From Pelagibius sp. CAU 1746 (GTDB taxonomy: Bacteria; Pseudomonadota; Alphaproteobacteria; Kiloniellales; Kiloniellaceae): a DNA stretch of 63,109 bases. Below are positions 38,697 through 49,964 of the stretch, piece after piece (the first letter of the stretch is position 1; each line of letters begins with the position of its first letter). Position numbers and translations under genes: made by a program. Under the pieces are notes generated by a model. That model was not told the origin of the DNA. It ran no database searches and saw only the letters and a program-made list of their open reading frames with translations. The stretch is taken from positions 1 to 63,109 of the forward strand of contig NZ_JBDOQT010000003.1 in assembly GCF_039839785.1 (NCBI RefSeq), given 5' to 3'.

Positions 38697-39740
38697 ATGA
38701 CCGACCTTACGACTGCCGCGATCCAGGCCGGCGGCCTCCTGCGGTCCCTGGACCGGGTCTGGCTGAGCCTCGGCCTGCTGTTTGCCGGGCTCGCTCTCGT
38801 GGTGCCCGCCCAGGCGGGCGACAGCCTGGTTTTCACCCTCGATGCCTTCCTGCGGCTGCTGCCCTTCCTGCTGCTGTCGGTCCTGTTGGCGGCCTGGCTG
38901 AAGGCGGCCGGCGCCGACGGCCTGGTGGCAGGCATGGTCGACCGCGCGCCGTTCGCCGCGGTAATGATCGCGGCGGCAGCCGGGGCCCTCTCGCCGTTCT
39001 GCTCCTGCGGTGTGGTGCCGCTGATGGCGGCCATGTTGGCCGCCGGGGTGCCGCTGGCGCCGGTGCTGGCCTTCTGCGTCGCCTCGCCGCTGATGGATCC
39101 CGAGCAGTTCGTGCTCATGGCTGCGACCCTGGGGTTGCCTTTCACCCTGGCGAAGACCGTGGCGGCGATCTGCCTCGGCCTGCTGGCCGGCGGCGCGACC
39201 CTGGCCCTGCAGCGCGGCGGCTTCTTCGCCCAGCCGCTGCGCGCGGGCGCCGGCGGCTGCGGCGGCTGCCGCCCCCAGGTCGAGGCGGTGCCGCTGCGCT
39301 GGGCCTTCTGGCATGAAGCGGACCGGCGGCGCGCCTTTACCGGCGAGGCGCGGTCGACCTCCCTGTTTCTCGCGAAGTGGCTGCTTCTCGCCTTCGCGAT
39401 CGAGAGCCTAATGTCGGCCTGGCTGCCCGCCGAGGTGGTCGCCGGCTCCCTGGGCGGCGAGTCCTGGCAGGCGATCCCCCTGGCCGTCGCCGTCGGCGTA
39501 CCGGCCTACCTGAACGGCTTCGCCGCCATTCCGCTGGTCGGCGAGCTGATGGACCTCGGCATGGCCCCCGGCGCCGCTCTGGCCTTCCTCATCGCCGGCG
39601 GCGTCACCAGCTTGCCGGCGGCCATGGCCGTTCACGCCCTGGTGCGGCGCACGGTGTTTCTCTGGTACCTGGCGATTGCCCTGACGGGCTCTCTGCTGGC
39701 CGGCTTTGCGCTTCAGGCGGTCCTGGCGCTGGCCGGCTGA
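38697..39740 (+). CDS. SO_0444/ArsP-type permease
   Basis: A permease with about eight to ten hydrophobic helices. The two-cysteine motif [20 protein letters not shown] in an early helix is the hallmark of the YraQ/ArsP/SO_0444 families, which export Cu/Zn or organoarsenicals. A cytoplasmic Cys-rich [14 protein letters not shown] and [14 protein letters not shown] follow. 347 aa. Regulated most likely by the adjoining ArsR protein. Substrate is undecided between metal and methylarsenite. Its end overlaps the convergent lipB gene by 28 bases. Confidence 0.87.
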   Translation: MTDLTTAAIQAGGLLRSLDRVWLSLGLLFAGLALVVPAQAGDSLVFTLDAFLRLLPFLLLSVLLAAWLKAAGADGLVAGMVDRAPFAAVMIAAAAGALSPFCSCGVVPLMAAMLAAGVPLAPVLAFCVASPLMDPEQFVLMAATLGLPFTLAKTVAAICLGLLAGGATLALQRGGFFAQPLRAGAGGCGGCRPQVEAVPLRWAFWHEADRRRAFTGEARSTSLFLAKWLLLAFAIESLMSAWLPAEVVAGSLGGESWQAIPLAVAVGVPAYLNGFAAIPLVGELMDLGMAPGAALAFLIAGGVTSLPAAMAVHALVRRTVFLWYLAIALTGSLLAGFALQAVLALAG

Positions 39741-40444
39741 TCCCCTGGCGCCTGCGCGGTTTCCAGCCAGTCAGTGGCGCCGAAGACGCCGGGGAAGCTG
39801 GCGCGCAGAGCGGCGTCGAGGTCGGCCATCCCCACCGGCAGGCCCAGGTCGACCAGCGAGGTGACGCCGTGCTCGCTGATGCCGCAGGGCACGATGCCGC
39901 TGAAGTGCTCCAGGTCCGGCTCCACGTTGACGGCGATGCCGTGATAGGTGACCCAGCGCCGCACCCGCACGCCGATGGCGGCAATCTTGTCCTCGCGGGC
40001 GCCCCGCAGCGGGTCGTTTCTCTCGACCCAGATGCCGACCCGGCCTTCGCGCCGCTCGCCAGTGACGGAAAAGCTCGCCAGGGCGCGGATGACCCACTCC
40101 TCCAGGTTCTCGACGAAGCGGCGCAGGTCGGGGCCGCGGCGCTTCAGGTCCAGCATCACGTAGACCACCCGCTGGCCGGGCCCGTGGTAGGTGAACTCGC
40201 CGCCGCGCCCGCTGCGGTAGACCGGGAAGCGCTCGGGTTGCAGCAGGTCCTCTTCCTGCGCGGAGGTGCCGGCCGTGTAGAGCGGCGGGTGTTCGACCAG
40301 CCACACCAGCTCCGGCGCCTCTCCGGCGCGGATGGCCGCCACCCGAGCCTCCATCGCGGCGACCGCGGCGGGGTAGGGCGTGAGGCCCGGCGCGATCCGC
40401 CATTCAACGGGATGGCGGTCCTGGGGGGGCGGGTTCTGTTCCAT
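39713..40444 (-). CDS. lipB: Octanoyl-[ACP]:protein octanoyltransferase
   Basis: LipB attaches octanoyl groups to lipoyl domains, the first step of lipoate biosynthesis. The signature is [19 protein letters not shown], the catalytic Lys is in [18 protein letters not shown] and the catalytic Cys in [17 protein letters not shown]. 243 aa with an extended C-terminus. It is the only minus-strand gene between the ArsR-permease pair and maeB. Confidence 0.95.
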   Translation of the reverse strand: MEQNPPPQDRHPVEWRIAPGLTPYPAAVAAMEARVAAIRAGEAPELVWLVEHPPLYTAGTSAQEEDLLQPERFPVYRSGRGGEFTYHGPGQRVVYVMLDLKRRGPDLRRFVENLEEWVIRALASFSVTGERREGRVGIWVERNDPLRGAREDKIAAIGVRVRRWVTYHGIAVNVEPDLEHFSGIVPCGISEHGVTSLVDLGLPVGMADLDAALRASFPGVFGATDWLETAQAPGDQPASARTA

Positions 40445-40613
40445 GACCAGGGAAAATACCTCCTATGCCGAAGATTGCTATCTCTTTCATTTGCTTAGGC
40501 ACTTGCGCTGGGGCACGGTGCGGGTCATTTTCTGAACGCCGCCGGGCGCCGGCAGCTTCGCCGGCCGGGCCGGCCACGGGTAGGAACAAGTTGAGAGAGC
40601 GATGAGGGACGGG

Positions 40614-42893
40614 ATGGCAAAGGATCTTCGCGAGGCCGCCCTGGCGTATCACCGCATGCCGAAACCCGGCAAGCTGGAGATCAGCGCGACGAAACCGCTG
40701 GCAAATCAGCGCGATCTGGCTTTGGCCTATTCGCCTGGCGTGGCCGCGGCCTGTGAAGCCATCGCTGCCGACCCTGCGGAGGCCTCCACGCTGACGGCGC
40801 GCGGCAATCTGGTCGGCGTGGTCACCAACGGCACGGCGGTTCTGGGCCTGGGCTCCATCGGACCGCTGGCCTCCAAGCCGGTGATGGAAGGCAAGGCCGT
40901 CCTCTTCAAAAAATTCGCCGGGGTCGACGTCTTCGACATCGAACTGGACGCCAAGAGCTCGGAGCATCTGATCGAAACCGTGGCGGCGCTGGAGCCGACC
41001 TTCGGCGGCATCAACCTGGAAGACATCAAGGCGCCGGAGTGCTTCGAGATCGAGGCCGCGCTGCGCGAGCGCATGAATATTCCGGTGTTCCACGACGACC
41101 AGCACGGCACGGCGATCATCGTCGGCGCGGCGATCTACAACGGCCTCAGGCTGGTCGGCAAGGAGATCGGCGATGTCAAGCTGGTGACCTCGGGGGCCGG
41201 CGCGGCGGCTCTGGCCTGTCTCGACCTCTTGGTGTCGCTGGGGATCAAGCAGGAGAACATCTGGGTCACCGACATCGCCGGCGTGGTCTACGAGGGCCGC
41301 GAAGAGCTGATGGATCGATGGAAGGCGCGCTTCGCCCAGGCGACCGACAAGCGCACCCTGGCCGAGGTGATCGAAGGCGCCGACGTCTTCCTGGGCCTGT
41401 CGGCGCCGGGCGTGCTGAAGCCGGAGATGGTGCAGGCCATGTCCGACCGGCCGATCATCATGGCGCTGGCCAACCCGGTGCCGGAGATCATGCCCGAGGA
41501 CGCCAAGGAAGCGCGCGCTGACGCCATCATCGCCTCCGGCCGCTCCGACTATCCCAACCAGGTGAACAACGTCCTCTGCTTTCCCTACATCTTCCGCGGC
41601 GCGCTGGACTGCGGCGCCACGGCGATCAACGAGGAAATGAAGCTCGCCTGTCTCAAGGCCATCGCCGACCTGGCGATGAAGGAGCAGAGCGAGGTGGTGC
41701 AGAAGGCGATGGGTGGGGAGGGCCGCAGTTTCGGACCCGACTACATCATCCCCAGCCCCTTCGATCCGCGCCTGGTGCTGGAGATCGCGCCGGCCGTCGC
41801 CAAGGCGGCCATGGACAGCGGTGTGGCCACGCGCCCCATCGAGGACTTCGAGGCCTATCGCAACGACCTGCAGCGTTTTGTTTTCCGCTCCGGCCTGATC
41901 ATGAAGCCGCTGTTCCAGCGCGCCAAGGAAGATCCCAAGCGGGTCATCTACGCCGAGGGCGAGGACGAGCGCGTGCTGCGCGCCGTGCAGGTTGTGGTCG
42001 ACGAGGGTCTGGCCAAGCCGATCCTGGTGGGCCGCCCTGACGTGGTGGCCACTCGCGTCGAGCGCCTGGGCCTGCGCATCCGCCCGGGCGAGGACGTGCC
42101 GCTGATCAACCCGCAAGACGATCCGCGCTTCCGCACCTACTGGCAGACCTACCACGAGCTGATGCAGCGCAAGGGCGTAGCGCCCGAGGCGGCGCGGGAG
42201 ATCGTGCGCACGCGCGGCACCGTCATCGCCGCCCTGGCGGTGCATCTGGGCGACGCCGACGCCATGATCTGCGGCACCACCGGGCGCTACAAGCGCCACC
42301 TGGATCACGTGACCGACGTCATCGGCAAGGAGGCGGGAATTCACGATTGCTCGGCGATCAGTCTTGTCATCCTGCCGACCGGATCTTTCTTCATCGTCGA
42401 CACCTACGTGACGCCGGACCCGACGGCCGAGGAAGTCGCCGAGATGACGCTGCTGGCGGCCAAGCACGTGCGCCGCTTCGGACTGACTCCCAAGGTGGCA
42501 CTGCTGTCGCACTCCAACTTCGGTTCGGCGCTGACGCCTTCTGCATGCAAGATGCGCGAAGCCCTGGCGATGTTGCACAAGCGCGCGCCGGATCTTGAGG
42601 TGGAAGGCGAGATGCACGCCGATGCCGCGCTGAACGAGACGATCCGCGAGAATATCTTTCCGAACTCCAAACTGAAGGGATCGGCCAATCTGCTGGTCAT
42701 GCCGACGCTGGACGCGGCGAATATCTCCTTCAATCTGGTGAAGGCGCTGGGTGAGGGGCTATCGGTGGGGCCGATCCTGCTGGGGGTGGCCGCGCCGGCG
42801 CATATCCTGACGCCTTCGGTGACCGCCCGTGGTATTGTGAATATGAGCGCCGTCGCTGTGGTCGACGCGCAGGATCGCGCCATCGAAGATTGA
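40614..42893 (+). CDS. maeB: NADP-type malic enzyme with C-terminal phosphotransacetylase domain
   Basis: The N-terminal 420 residues are a malic enzyme ([50 protein letters not shown]) oxidising malate to pyruvate. The remaining 330 are a phosphotransacetylase-like domain ([38 protein letters not shown]) usually regulatory. I chose the ATG at 40614 ([17 protein letters not shown]) after GAGGGACGGG; an ATG at 40602 with GAGAG adds four residues. About 760 aa, normal. It overlaps no neighbour except the possible mgtE TTG start at its stop. Confidence 0.95.
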   Translation: MAKDLREAALAYHRMPKPGKLEISATKPLANQRDLALAYSPGVAAACEAIAADPAEASTLTARGNLVGVVTNGTAVLGLGSIGPLASKPVMEGKAVLFKKFAGVDVFDIELDAKSSEHLIETVAALEPTFGGINLEDIKAPECFEIEAALRERMNIPVFHDDQHGTAIIVGAAIYNGLRLVGKEIGDVKLVTSGAGAAALACLDLLVSLGIKQENIWVTDIAGVVYEGREELMDRWKARFAQATDKRTLAEVIEGADVFLGLSAPGVLKPEMVQAMSDRPIIMALANPVPEIMPEDAKEARADAIIASGRSDYPNQVNNVLCFPYIFRGALDCGATAINEEMKLACLKAIADLAMKEQSEVVQKAMGGEGRSFGPDYIIPSPFDPRLVLEIAPAVAKAAMDSGVATRPIEDFEAYRNDLQRFVFRSGLIMKPLFQRAKEDPKRVIYAEGEDERVLRAVQVVVDEGLAKPILVGRPDVVATRVERLGLRIRPGEDVPLINPQDDPRFRTYWQTYHELMQRKGVAPEAAREIVRTRGTVIAALAVHLGDADAMICGTTGRYKRHLDHVTDVIGKEAGIHDCSAISLVILPTGSFFIVDTYVTPDPTAEEVAEMTLLAAKHVRRFGLTPKVALLSHSNFGSALTPSACKMREALAMLHKRAPDLEVEGEMHADAALNETIRENIFPNSKLKGSANLLVMPTLDAANISFNLVKALGEGLSVGPILLGVAAPAHILTPSVTARGIVNMSAVAVVDAQDRAIED

Positions 42894-42943
42894 ACGCCCC
42901 GGGGGTGCGCCCCCGCGAGGCAAGCAAGGAAAAGCGCCAGGCC

Positions 42944-44347
42944 ATGTCGCAAACCCCGCCCGAGCGAGACGACACGGATGCCTGGCTGCCCGAGGTGCAG
43001 CCGGAGACCTACGGCATCTCTCCCGAGCTGGTGCGCTCGGTTTCCGAGGCGCTGGAATCGGGGCGGCAGGCGGAGGCCCGCGACCTTGCCGCCGAATTGC
43101 ACGAAGCCGACCTTGCCGACCTTCTGGAGAGCCTCGACCGGGATGAGCGGCCGCAACTCATAGAGGCGCTGGGCGGAGACTTCGACCTCGAGGTTCTGAC
43201 CTACCTCGACGATTCGGTGCGCGAGGAGGTCGTCGAGGCGCTGGAGCCGAAGCACATCGCCTCCTCGCTGTCGGACCTGAACAGTGACGACGCCGTCGAC
43301 ATCATCGAGGATCTGGACGAGGAGGCGCAGCAGCGCGTCCTGGCCGCCTTACCCCAGGCGGAACGCATGGTGCTGGAGGAAAGCCTCAGCTTTCCCGAGG
43401 ATTCGGCCGGCCGCATCATGCAGCGCGAGCTGCTGGCGGTGCCGTCGAGCTGGACGGTGGGCGAGACCATCGACTACATGCGCGCCTCCAAGGACCTGCC
43501 CGACGACTTTTACGACCTCTACATCGTCGACCCCAAGCACCAGCCCATCGGCTATGTGCCGCTGAGCCGGGCCATGCGCACCCGGCGGCCCGTACTGCTG
43601 ACTGAAATCATGAACGAAGACATGCGCACGATCCCGATCCACATGGATCAGGAAGAGGTGGCTTATGTCTTTCGCCAGTACGGCCTGGTCTCGGCGCCGG
43701 TCGTAGACGACGCCGGCAGGCTGGTCGGTGCCGTCACCGTCGACGACGTGGTCCACATCATCGACGAAGAGGCCGAGGAGGATCTGCTGAAGCTGGCCGG
43801 TGTGCAGGAGACGGATCTCTACAGCGCCGTGCTGGACACCACCAAGGCCCGCTTCACCTGGCTGCTGGTCAATCTCTTCACCGCAGTGGCGGCTTCGGTC
43901 GTCATCGCCCTTTTCGAGGATACGCTGGAGCGCATCGTGGCTCTGGCGGTGCTGATGCCCATCGTCGCCTCCATGGGCGGCAACGCCGGCACCCAGACCC
44001 TGACGGTGGCGGTTCGCGCCATCGCCATGCGCGACCTCGGCTCCGGCAATGCCCTGCGTTTCGTGGGCAAGGAGATATTGGTCGGCTTGGTCAACGGACT
44101 GATGTTCGCGGTGGTGGCGGGCGTGGTGGCCTGGGCCTGGTTCGACATGCCGTCGATCGGCCTCATCATCGCCGCGGCCATGGTGATCAATCTGGTGGTG
44201 GCGGCGCTGTCGGGAGCGCTGGTGCCCCTGGGCCTGGAGAAGGTCGGCGTCGACCCGGCGGTGGCCTCCAGTGTGGTGTTGACCACGGTCACGGACGTGA
44301 TCGGCTTCTTCGCCTTCCTGGGCTTGGCGACGCTGTTCCTGCTGTAG
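42944..44347 (+). CDS. mgtE: MgtE-type magnesium transporter
   Basis: MgtE is a magnesium-gated channel of the inner membrane. An N-domain of acidic helices (ADLLESLDRDERPQLIEALG), two CBS domains (about 125-250) and a C-terminal five-helix channel with MGGNAGTQTLTVAVRAIAM are all present. With the ATG at 42944 (MSQTPPERDD) it is 467 aa. A TTG at 42890 overlapping the maeB stop would add 18 residues and cannot be ruled out. Confidence 0.94.
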   Translation: MSQTPPERDDTDAWLPEVQPETYGISPELVRSVSEALESGRQAEARDLAAELHEADLADLLESLDRDERPQLIEALGGDFDLEVLTYLDDSVREEVVEALEPKHIASSLSDLNSDDAVDIIEDLDEEAQQRVLAALPQAERMVLEESLSFPEDSAGRIMQRELLAVPSSWTVGETIDYMRASKDLPDDFYDLYIVDPKHQPIGYVPLSRAMRTRRPVLLTEIMNEDMRTIPIHMDQEEVAYVFRQYGLVSAPVVDDAGRLVGAVTVDDVVHIIDEEAEEDLLKLAGVQETDLYSAVLDTTKARFTWLLVNLFTAVAASVVIALFEDTLERIVALAVLMPIVASMGGNAGTQTLTVAVRAIAMRDLGSGNALRFVGKEILVGLVNGLMFAVVAGVVAWAWFDMPSIGLIIAAAMVINLVVAALSGALVPLGLEKVGVDPAVASSVVLTTVTDVIGFFAFLGLATLFLL

Positions 44348-44382
44348 CCGGATGCCGCCGATGCCTGGGACGGCTGGCCCGG

Positions 44383-44616
44383 TCAGTCGTTCTTGAAACG
44401 CCCGATGTTGCGGGTGCCGCTCTTTTCCGGGTCGTAGGGGTCCGGGTTCACCGTATTGACCTGGTTTTCCAGCTCTTCCAACTCGCCGGATTTCTTCAGA
44501 GCTTCGCGCTCCAGGCGCATCTTGCGCTCGATGTCGGACTCGCAGGCGGCCGTCAGGCCGGCGAAGGTCAGCGCCGTCGCGACGAGAATCAGCCGGCTTA
44601 TCTTGGCGTCAAACAT
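44383..44616 (-). CDS. Small lipoprotein of unknown function
   Basis: The ATG at 44616 gives a 77-aa protein whose signal ends in the lipobox LTAAC (ALTFAGLTAACESDIERKM), followed by charged helix residues and NTVNPDPYDPEKSGTRNIGR. No family recognised. A good AGGGAAG ribosome-binding site on the minus strand supports this start over the long upstream frame. It is convergent with mgtE and divergent from the thioesterase gene. Confidence 0.7.
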   Translation of the reverse strand: MFDAKISRLILVATALTFAGLTAACESDIERKMRLEREALKKSGELEELENQVNTVNPDPYDPEKSGTRNIGRFKND

Positions 44617-44761
44617 GCTCACTTCCCTGGCGTAGAGGCTCCCGGCAGGAAGGCTCCCGCCGATGCCGGGCAATATGGCGCGTTCCAGGGGGGCTGTGCA
44701 AGCCGCGAGGCGGCGATATGCTGGCCCTCCCAGCACCCTTTGCCGCGAGAAAGCTCTAGAG

Positions 44762-45238
44762 ATGCCGGTTTTCCAATTCCCTGACGTCCAGGTCCAGGAT
44801 CCCGATTTCGCGCGGCGGGTCCGCGACAGTTTCGACCGCCAGACCATCATGGGGCTGATCGGCGCCCGCCTGACGCGGGTCGAGCCGGGTGAGGTGGAGA
44901 TCGAGTTGCCTTTTCGTGACGACCTTTGCCAGCAGCACGGCTTCTTTCACGCCGGGGTCACCAGCACCATCGCCGATTCCGCGGGCGGCTACGCAGCCTT
45001 CAGCCTCTTTCCGGCCGACGCCTCGGTACTGACGGTGGAGTTCAAGATCAACCTGTTGGCCCCGGCGGACGGCGACCTGCTGCGCGCCGTCGGGCGCGTG
45101 GTGAAGCCGGGGCGCACTCTGACGGTGACGGAAGCGGAGGTTCTGGTCGTCAAGGACGGCAGGGAGAAGGCCTGCGCGCGCATGACCCAGACCCTGATGT
45201 GTCTGACCGGGCGCCCCGACATGCCCCAGGCGGGCTAG
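44762..45238 (+). CDS. PaaI-like hotdog-fold thioesterase
   Basis: The hotdog fold is seen in VEIELPFRDDLCQQHGFFHA and GVTSTIADSAGGYAAFSLF, with His and Asp in positions expected for PaaI-like thioesterases that hydrolyse acyl-CoA. The following INLLAPADGDLLRAVGRVVK is typical. 158 aa from the ATG at 44762; an upstream frame is GC-shadow. Substrate unknown; its neighbours include acyl-CoA dehydrogenases. Confidence 0.85.
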   Translation: MPVFQFPDVQVQDPDFARRVRDSFDRQTIMGLIGARLTRVEPGEVEIELPFRDDLCQQHGFFHAGVTSTIADSAGGYAAFSLFPADASVLTVEFKINLLAPADGDLLRAVGRVVKPGRTLTVTEAEVLVVKDGREKACARMTQTLMCLTGRPDMPQAG

Positions 45239-45242
45239 CCGG

Positions 45243-47333
45243 TCAGGAATCGCCGTTCTTGCCCTGAAGTCCGCGGTAGTAGGTAAAGCCATACCACTCT
45301 GCGAGTTCCTTCAGGTCGCCGGCCTCCAGCATGTCATCGCTTTTCGGGCCGGCAAGAAGCTGGGACAACTGTTTGGCGGCCTCGCCGGGCAGACTGGAGA
45401 CTTCCTCCAGGATGGAGGAAGAGGTGCTTTTTTTGTCAGCATCGGCCAGCCGGCGGCCGAGGGTCTGGGCGCCCAGGCCTTCCCGCAGCATGTAGTCCAC
45501 CAGTGCAGGCCATTTCTCAGCCAGCACCAAGAAGCGGGCCAGACGGTCCAGTTGGGTGGATCGAGAACGCAAGGGGCGCGGCAGGCCTTTGTCGCCGTCG
45601 CTGCGGCGAACCTCGCCTGCCAGGTAGGTTTGCAGCCGAAAACTGTTGATGAAGCGTTTCAGGCGGCGCGGGTTATGAAAGTGCTTGCTGCCGTAGTCCT
45701 CCGCGGTATCTGTCACCGCTTTCGAGTCCTTCGGAATCTCCCGCTTTTCCCGGGTCAGCTCCCGCACCATCCGCAGCGGGCCCTGAAATATTCCGCCTCC
45801 GCCGGTCCCTGCTTTCGTGACGGGAGGGGCTGCCCCGGCCGGGGCAGCGCCTGTTCCCTGCGGTCCTTCGTCCACCTCGCCCAGTCCCACGGCCGAGCGC
45901 ACGAGGGCACGCATGTTCTTGTCGTCGTAGGCCGGCAGGCTCAGCCGGGCCTGAATGATTTTTTCCAGGAACTTGTAGCCGCTGCCGTGTTCCATGCGGG
46001 TTCGGGGGCTGTCTACGGAGAGCGTCAGTTCCTCCCGGTCGCTCTCGACCGCGTTGGCGACCTTCCGCATATCCATGCCTAGAATGAAGACGCAGGAACG
46101 CGAGACGTCGGCAAGCTGCAGGGCCTCGATGATCTCCCCCAGAACCTTGCCCCGGCAGCGGTCGAGGTCATCGATGAACACCACGACCTTGAGGGTGTCG
46201 GGCACGGCCTTGCTCAGCTTCTTCATCTCGTCCTCGAACTGCGACAGCGTGCCGATCTTGTCCTTGAAGTCCGTCTTCTCGACGTATTCCAGAAGGTTCA
46301 GTCCGAGTTTGCCGGTGAAGGTGACGTAGCTGTAGACCAAGGCGAGCACGACGACGAGGCTGGCGGGGGCATACCAGAATATGCCCCCGGATGAAGCGTT
46401 GGCCGCTTCATAGAAGGCCTTCAGGGTTTTCTGGTCGGCGAAGAGCGCGCCGCGAACGCTGCTCCAGTCCATCAGTGCGAGGCTGCCGACGATGAAAAGA
46501 AAGGCGAGGGCCACGAAGATCCGCAACAGAAACGGAAGATCGGCATGCCGGTGCCACTTGGTACCCAGCCGCCTGAGGCGGAACAGCCAGCTCTGTCCCG
46601 GAGTGAGGCCGTCGCGCAGCGCGCGGGTGACGTTGGCCACGAAGGCCGCCCAGACTTGTTCCGGCTCGCTGAACTTCCATGGATTGAACCAGGTGGTGAC
46701 GACCTTCACCGCCGTCTGCTGGGCGTCGCTGTGCAACTGCGCGTCGATCAACTTCATGAAGGAGGTCTTGCCGCGCCCCCAGGGCGCGTCGATCGCGATC
46801 GCCAGGGGCGGACGCGTCTGCTCGGCGAGGATGAATTCCGCCACGGCCTCGACGTAGGGCCGGAAGCCGAGACGGTCCTGGCTGATGTTCTCGATGGCGC
46901 TGTCGCTCAGCGCGACCGGGCGGGCGGAGACGTTGTCGTCGCCGGGCTGCGGCGTGGAAGCCGGCTCCGGTTCGTCGGCTTCTGCCTGCTGTTCCTGGCC
47001 GCCCGCCTTGGTAAAGCCGGAAGCTGGGGCCCTGCGGGCTTGCTCGGCGGAATCTGAGAGTGCTTGCTCTTTGTAAGCCTCTTCCGTGGCCCGTAGTGTC
47101 TGCGGCCCCCAGATGCCGTCCGGGGTGACGGACTTGTCGTTGCTGAGCAGCCACTTCTGGAGGTCTTCGACGCCCGGCTGCGTGCCCGTGGCATTGAGGT
47201 CAAATCCGAAGGTCTTTACCGCCCAATCCAGCGCGTTCGACCCGTGAAGCGGATGCTGAGCCGTGCTCGCCGCGGAGTCGGCATCGGTCGACGTTGCGGC
47301 TGCGGATAGATCGTCGTCGAGTGGCTTGGTCAT
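45243..47333 (-). CDS. KAP-family P-loop NTPase with N-terminal peptidoglycan-binding-like domain
   Basis: KAP NTPases have two membrane helices between Walker A and B; here Walker A is [10 protein letters not shown] (about residue 183-192), membrane helices lie at about 267-288 and 319-339, and Walker B is [13 protein letters not shown] (about 383-395). The C-terminal part has [20 protein letters not shown]. Residues about 52-92 ([25 protein letters not shown]) resemble PG_binding_1. 696 aa from the ATG at 47333, preceded by GGGGGAGAGAAAG. The founder PifA of plasmid F blocks phage T7, so defence is one possibility; otherwise a membrane-linked role. Confidence 0.85.
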   Translation of the reverse strand: MTKPLDDDLSAAATSTDADSAASTAQHPLHGSNALDWAVKTFGFDLNATGTQPGVEDLQKWLLSNDKSVTPDGIWGPQTLRATEEAYKEQALSDSAEQARRAPASGFTKAGGQEQQAEADEPEPASTPQPGDDNVSARPVALSDSAIENISQDRLGFRPYVEAVAEFILAEQTRPPLAIAIDAPWGRGKTSFMKLIDAQLHSDAQQTAVKVVTTWFNPWKFSEPEQVWAAFVANVTRALRDGLTPGQSWLFRLRRLGTKWHRHADLPFLLRIFVALAFLFIVGSLALMDWSSVRGALFADQKTLKAFYEAANASSGGIFWYAPASLVVVLALVYSYVTFTGKLGLNLLEYVEKTDFKDKIGTLSQFEDEMKKLSKAVPDTLKVVVFIDDLDRCRGKVLGEIIEALQLADVSRSCVFILGMDMRKVANAVESDREELTLSVDSPRTRMEHGSGYKFLEKIIQARLSLPAYDDKNMRALVRSAVGLGEVDEGPQGTGAAPAGAAPPVTKAGTGGGGIFQGPLRMVRELTREKREIPKDSKAVTDTAEDYGSKHFHNPRRLKRFINSFRLQTYLAGEVRRSDGDKGLPRPLRSRSTQLDRLARFLVLAEKWPALVDYMLREGLGAQTLGRRLADADKKSTSSSILEEVSSLPGEAAKQLSQLLAGPKSDDMLEAGDLKELAEWYGFTYYRGLQGKNGDS

Positions 47334-47573
47334 CTTTCTCTCCCCCGATGCGGCGAAGTTTCGCCCGCACCGTGTAAGACAGCGGAGATTTCCCGGTCCC
47401 AGTATAACCTCGATCGCGGTCCAGGGGTATGGGGCTGCGTCTTCGGCGCGGTGGCGCGTCGCCGGGCATGCTTGCGCCGCTGCCGGGCGGGCCGGGCGTT
47501 TTGCCACTGGTGGGTCTGCGCCCGGGGGCCTAGAGTGCGGCGAAAAGGAAGATCAAGGGAGAGTCGTCAGGAC

Positions 47574-48746
47574 ATGAGCGTCAACCAGCTGCCCAGCCTG
47601 AACTTCGATCTGGGCGAGACCGCCGACATGCTGCGCGATACGGTGATGAGCTTCGCTTCGGAGGAGATCGCGCCGCTGGCCGAGGAGATCGACCGCACGG
47701 ACACCTTTCCGCGACAGCTCTGGCCGAAAATGGGAGCCTTGGGTTTGCATGGCCTGACCGTGGAGGAGGACTACGGCGGCGCCGGTATGGGCTACCTGGA
47801 GCACTGCGTGGCCATGGAGGAGGTGAGCCGCGCCTCGGCCAGTATCGGGCTCAGCTACGGCGCGCATTCCAATCTCTGCGTCAACCAGATTCGCCGTAAC
47901 GGCAGCGACGAGCAGAAGCGCCGCTACTTGCCGGGGCTGATCTCCGGCGAGCAGGTCGGCGCCCTGGCGATGAGCGAGCCGGGCGCCGGCTCCGACGTGG
48001 TCGGCATGCGCACGCGCGCCGACAAGAAGGGCGACCGCTTCGTCCTGAACGGTTCCAAGATGTGGATCACCAACTGCACGGAGGCCGATACCCTAGTGGT
48101 CTATGCCAAGACCGATCCGGCGGCCGGGCCGCGCGGCATCACAGCCTTCATCGTCGAGAAGGACTTCAAGGGATTCTCCGTCGCCCAGAAACTGGACAAG
48201 CTGGGCATGCGCGGCTCGCCCACCGGCGAGCTGGTCTTCGAGGACTGCGAGGTGCCGGAAGAAAACCTGCTGGGCGAACTGAACAAGGGCGTGAAGGTGC
48301 TGATGTCCGGCCTCGACTACGAGCGCCTGGTGCTGGCCGCCGGACCGCTGGGCATCATGCAGGCCTGCATGGACCTGGCGGTGCCCTACATCCACGAGCG
48401 TAAGCAGTTCGGCCAGCCCATCGGCGAATTCCAGCTCATCCAAGGCAAGATGGCCGACATGTACACGACGATGAACGCGAGCAAGGCCTATGTCTACGCC
48501 GTGGCCAAGGCCTGCGACCGCGGCGAGACGACGCGCAAGGACGCGGCGGGGGCGATTCTCTATGCCGCGGAGAAGGCGACCTGGATGGCGCTGGAGACCA
48601 TCCAGACCCTGGGCGGCAACGGCTACATCAACGAATATCCCGCCGGGCGGCTGCTGCGCGATGCGAAACTCTACGAGATCGGCGCCGGCACCAGCGAGAT
48701 CCGCCGCATGCTCATCGGCCGCGAGCTGTTCAACGAAACCAAGTAG
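47574..48746 (+). CDS. ivd: Isovaleryl-CoA dehydrogenase
   Basis: An FAD enzyme of leucine breakdown converting isovaleryl-CoA to 3-methylcrotonyl-CoA. The FAD-binding [17 protein letters not shown] and [18 protein letters not shown] precede [20 protein letters not shown], in which Glu holds the position of the catalytic base specific to isovaleryl-CoA dehydrogenases; the usual site further on is [13 protein letters not shown], with Gly instead of Glu. 390 aa from the ATG at 47574. It stands ahead of several small genes rather than the usual mcc operon. Confidence 0.9.
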   Translation: MSVNQLPSLNFDLGETADMLRDTVMSFASEEIAPLAEEIDRTDTFPRQLWPKMGALGLHGLTVEEDYGGAGMGYLEHCVAMEEVSRASASIGLSYGAHSNLCVNQIRRNGSDEQKRRYLPGLISGEQVGALAMSEPGAGSDVVGMRTRADKKGDRFVLNGSKMWITNCTEADTLVVYAKTDPAAGPRGITAFIVEKDFKGFSVAQKLDKLGMRGSPTGELVFEDCEVPEENLLGELNKGVKVLMSGLDYERLVLAAGPLGIMQACMDLAVPYIHERKQFGQPIGEFQLIQGKMADMYTTMNASKAYVYAVAKACDRGETTRKDAAGAILYAAEKATWMALETIQTLGGNGYINEYPAGRLLRDAKLYEIGAGTSEIRRMLIGRELFNETK

Positions 48747-48950
48747 CGGTGCGGGAATCGTTGACCTGTTCCGCCCTTGCGGTCGAACGGCGCCGCCATC
48801 CGGACACGGGTGGCCGGCAGCCGATTTTCCGCGATTTGTCCGATATTTCTTTGGAATTACAGCCTCTTGCAGAGAGAGGGCATGGGGTGTTGTCTCGACC
48901 GGGCAAGTGATGTTCTCTATGCCGCACAGTTACGGCCCAAGGGAATGCGG

Positions 48951-49142
48951 ATGGCTCTGCAGATGAAAGCCGCCTGTGAGCGCTGCGAGACCGGTCTCGC
49001 TCCGGATGGGGAAGCCTGGATTTGCAGCTTCGAATGCACCTTCTGCACGTCCTGCGCCGAGGCCATGTCGCGCCGCTGTCCAAACTGCGGAGGCGAGTTG
49101 GTTGCCCGGCCGCGGCGCGAGTTGCCGCCCGCCGTCACTTGA
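48951..49142 (+). CDS. DUF1272-family small zinc-ribbon-like protein
   Basis: The 63-aa product has three Cys pairs: ACERCETG, the stretch around ICSFECTFCTSC, and RRCPNCGGELVARPRR, matching the short DUF1272 family of unknown function. The start ATG at 48951 lies seven bases after AAGGGA; an ATG two codons earlier is possible. Between ivd and the SDR gene. Confidence 0.82.
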   Translation: MALQMKAACERCETGLAPDGEAWICSFECTFCTSCAEAMSRRCPNCGGELVARPRRELPPAVT

Positions 49143-49236
49143 CGCCGTTGCTCCGGGTCCGTCGCACCGCTGCGGATTCTTCTTTCGCCGCCGCGGATGC
49201 TCAGGCAAGGCGGCAGCGCCTGTTAGGGAGAAAGTA

Positions 49237-49917
49237 TTGCCGACAGTTTTGATTACCGGCGCCAACCGTGGCATCGGGTTCGAGTTCGTGAAGTCCTTCG
49301 CGGCAGATGGCTGGCGCGTTCACGCCTGCGCCCGCAACGTTGAAAAGTCGAAGGGGGTGCGTGCCCTCGACGGGGATGTGATCTGCCACAAGCTGGATGT
49401 CACCAATGGCCTGAAGGTGGCGAGCCTGGCGCGCGAGCTGGCGGATCAGCCGATCGACCTGTTGATCAACAACGCTGGCGTCTACGGGCCGCGCACCGGG
49501 TTCGGCGAAACCGACTACGATGAATGGCTGAGTGTCTTGCAGGTGAACGCCCTGGCGCCGCTGCGTATGGTCGAGCGCTTCGTCGGCCTGCTCGAACAGG
49601 GCGCGGGCAAGACCGTCGTCAACATCTCCAGCATCATGGGCTCGATCGGCAACAACAGCTCCGGCGGCTCCTATATCTACCGCAGCTCCAAGGCGGCGTT
49701 GAACATGATCACCAAGACGCTGTCGAACGACCTCGGCGAACGCGGCTTCACCGTGGTTTCCTTTCATCCCGGTTGGGTGCAGACCGATATGGGGGGCGAG
49801 AGCGCCGATATCCCGGTGACGCAATCCGTCGCAGGGATGCGCGAGGTCATCGCCGGCCTTTCCGCTGCCGACAACGGCAAGTTCTTTAACTACGACGGCA
49901 CGCCTTTGCCGTGGTAG
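49237..49917 (+). CDS. Short-chain dehydrogenase/reductase
   Basis: A Rossmann NAD(P) oxidoreductase. TVLITGANRGIGFEFVKSFA is the cofactor-binding motif, LLINNAGVYGP the NNAG motif, NISSIMGSIG carries the catalytic Ser, and YIYRSSKAALNMIT has Tyr-xxx-Lys. The start is a TTG at 49237 preceded by AGGGAG; no ATG fits the N-terminus. 226 aa. Similar to C-factor-like/sniffer SDRs; substrate unknown. Confidence 0.88.
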   Translation: MPTVLITGANRGIGFEFVKSFAADGWRVHACARNVEKSKGVRALDGDVICHKLDVTNGLKVASLARELADQPIDLLINNAGVYGPRTGFGETDYDEWLSVLQVNALAPLRMVERFVGLLEQGAGKTVVNISSIMGSIGNNSSGGSYIYRSSKAALNMITKTLSNDLGERGFTVVSFHPGWVQTDMGGESADIPVTQSVAGMREVIAGLSAADNGKFFNYDGTPLPW

Positions 49918-49964
49918 GGAACGGCCTTGACCAAGATGGCGGAAAAGGAAAGGGAAGCAGTGCG

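Noticed and set aside
40404-42617. A 737-codon open frame on the minus strand across maeB
   Set aside because: Antisense shadow of the malic enzyme gene, overlapping lipB as well.
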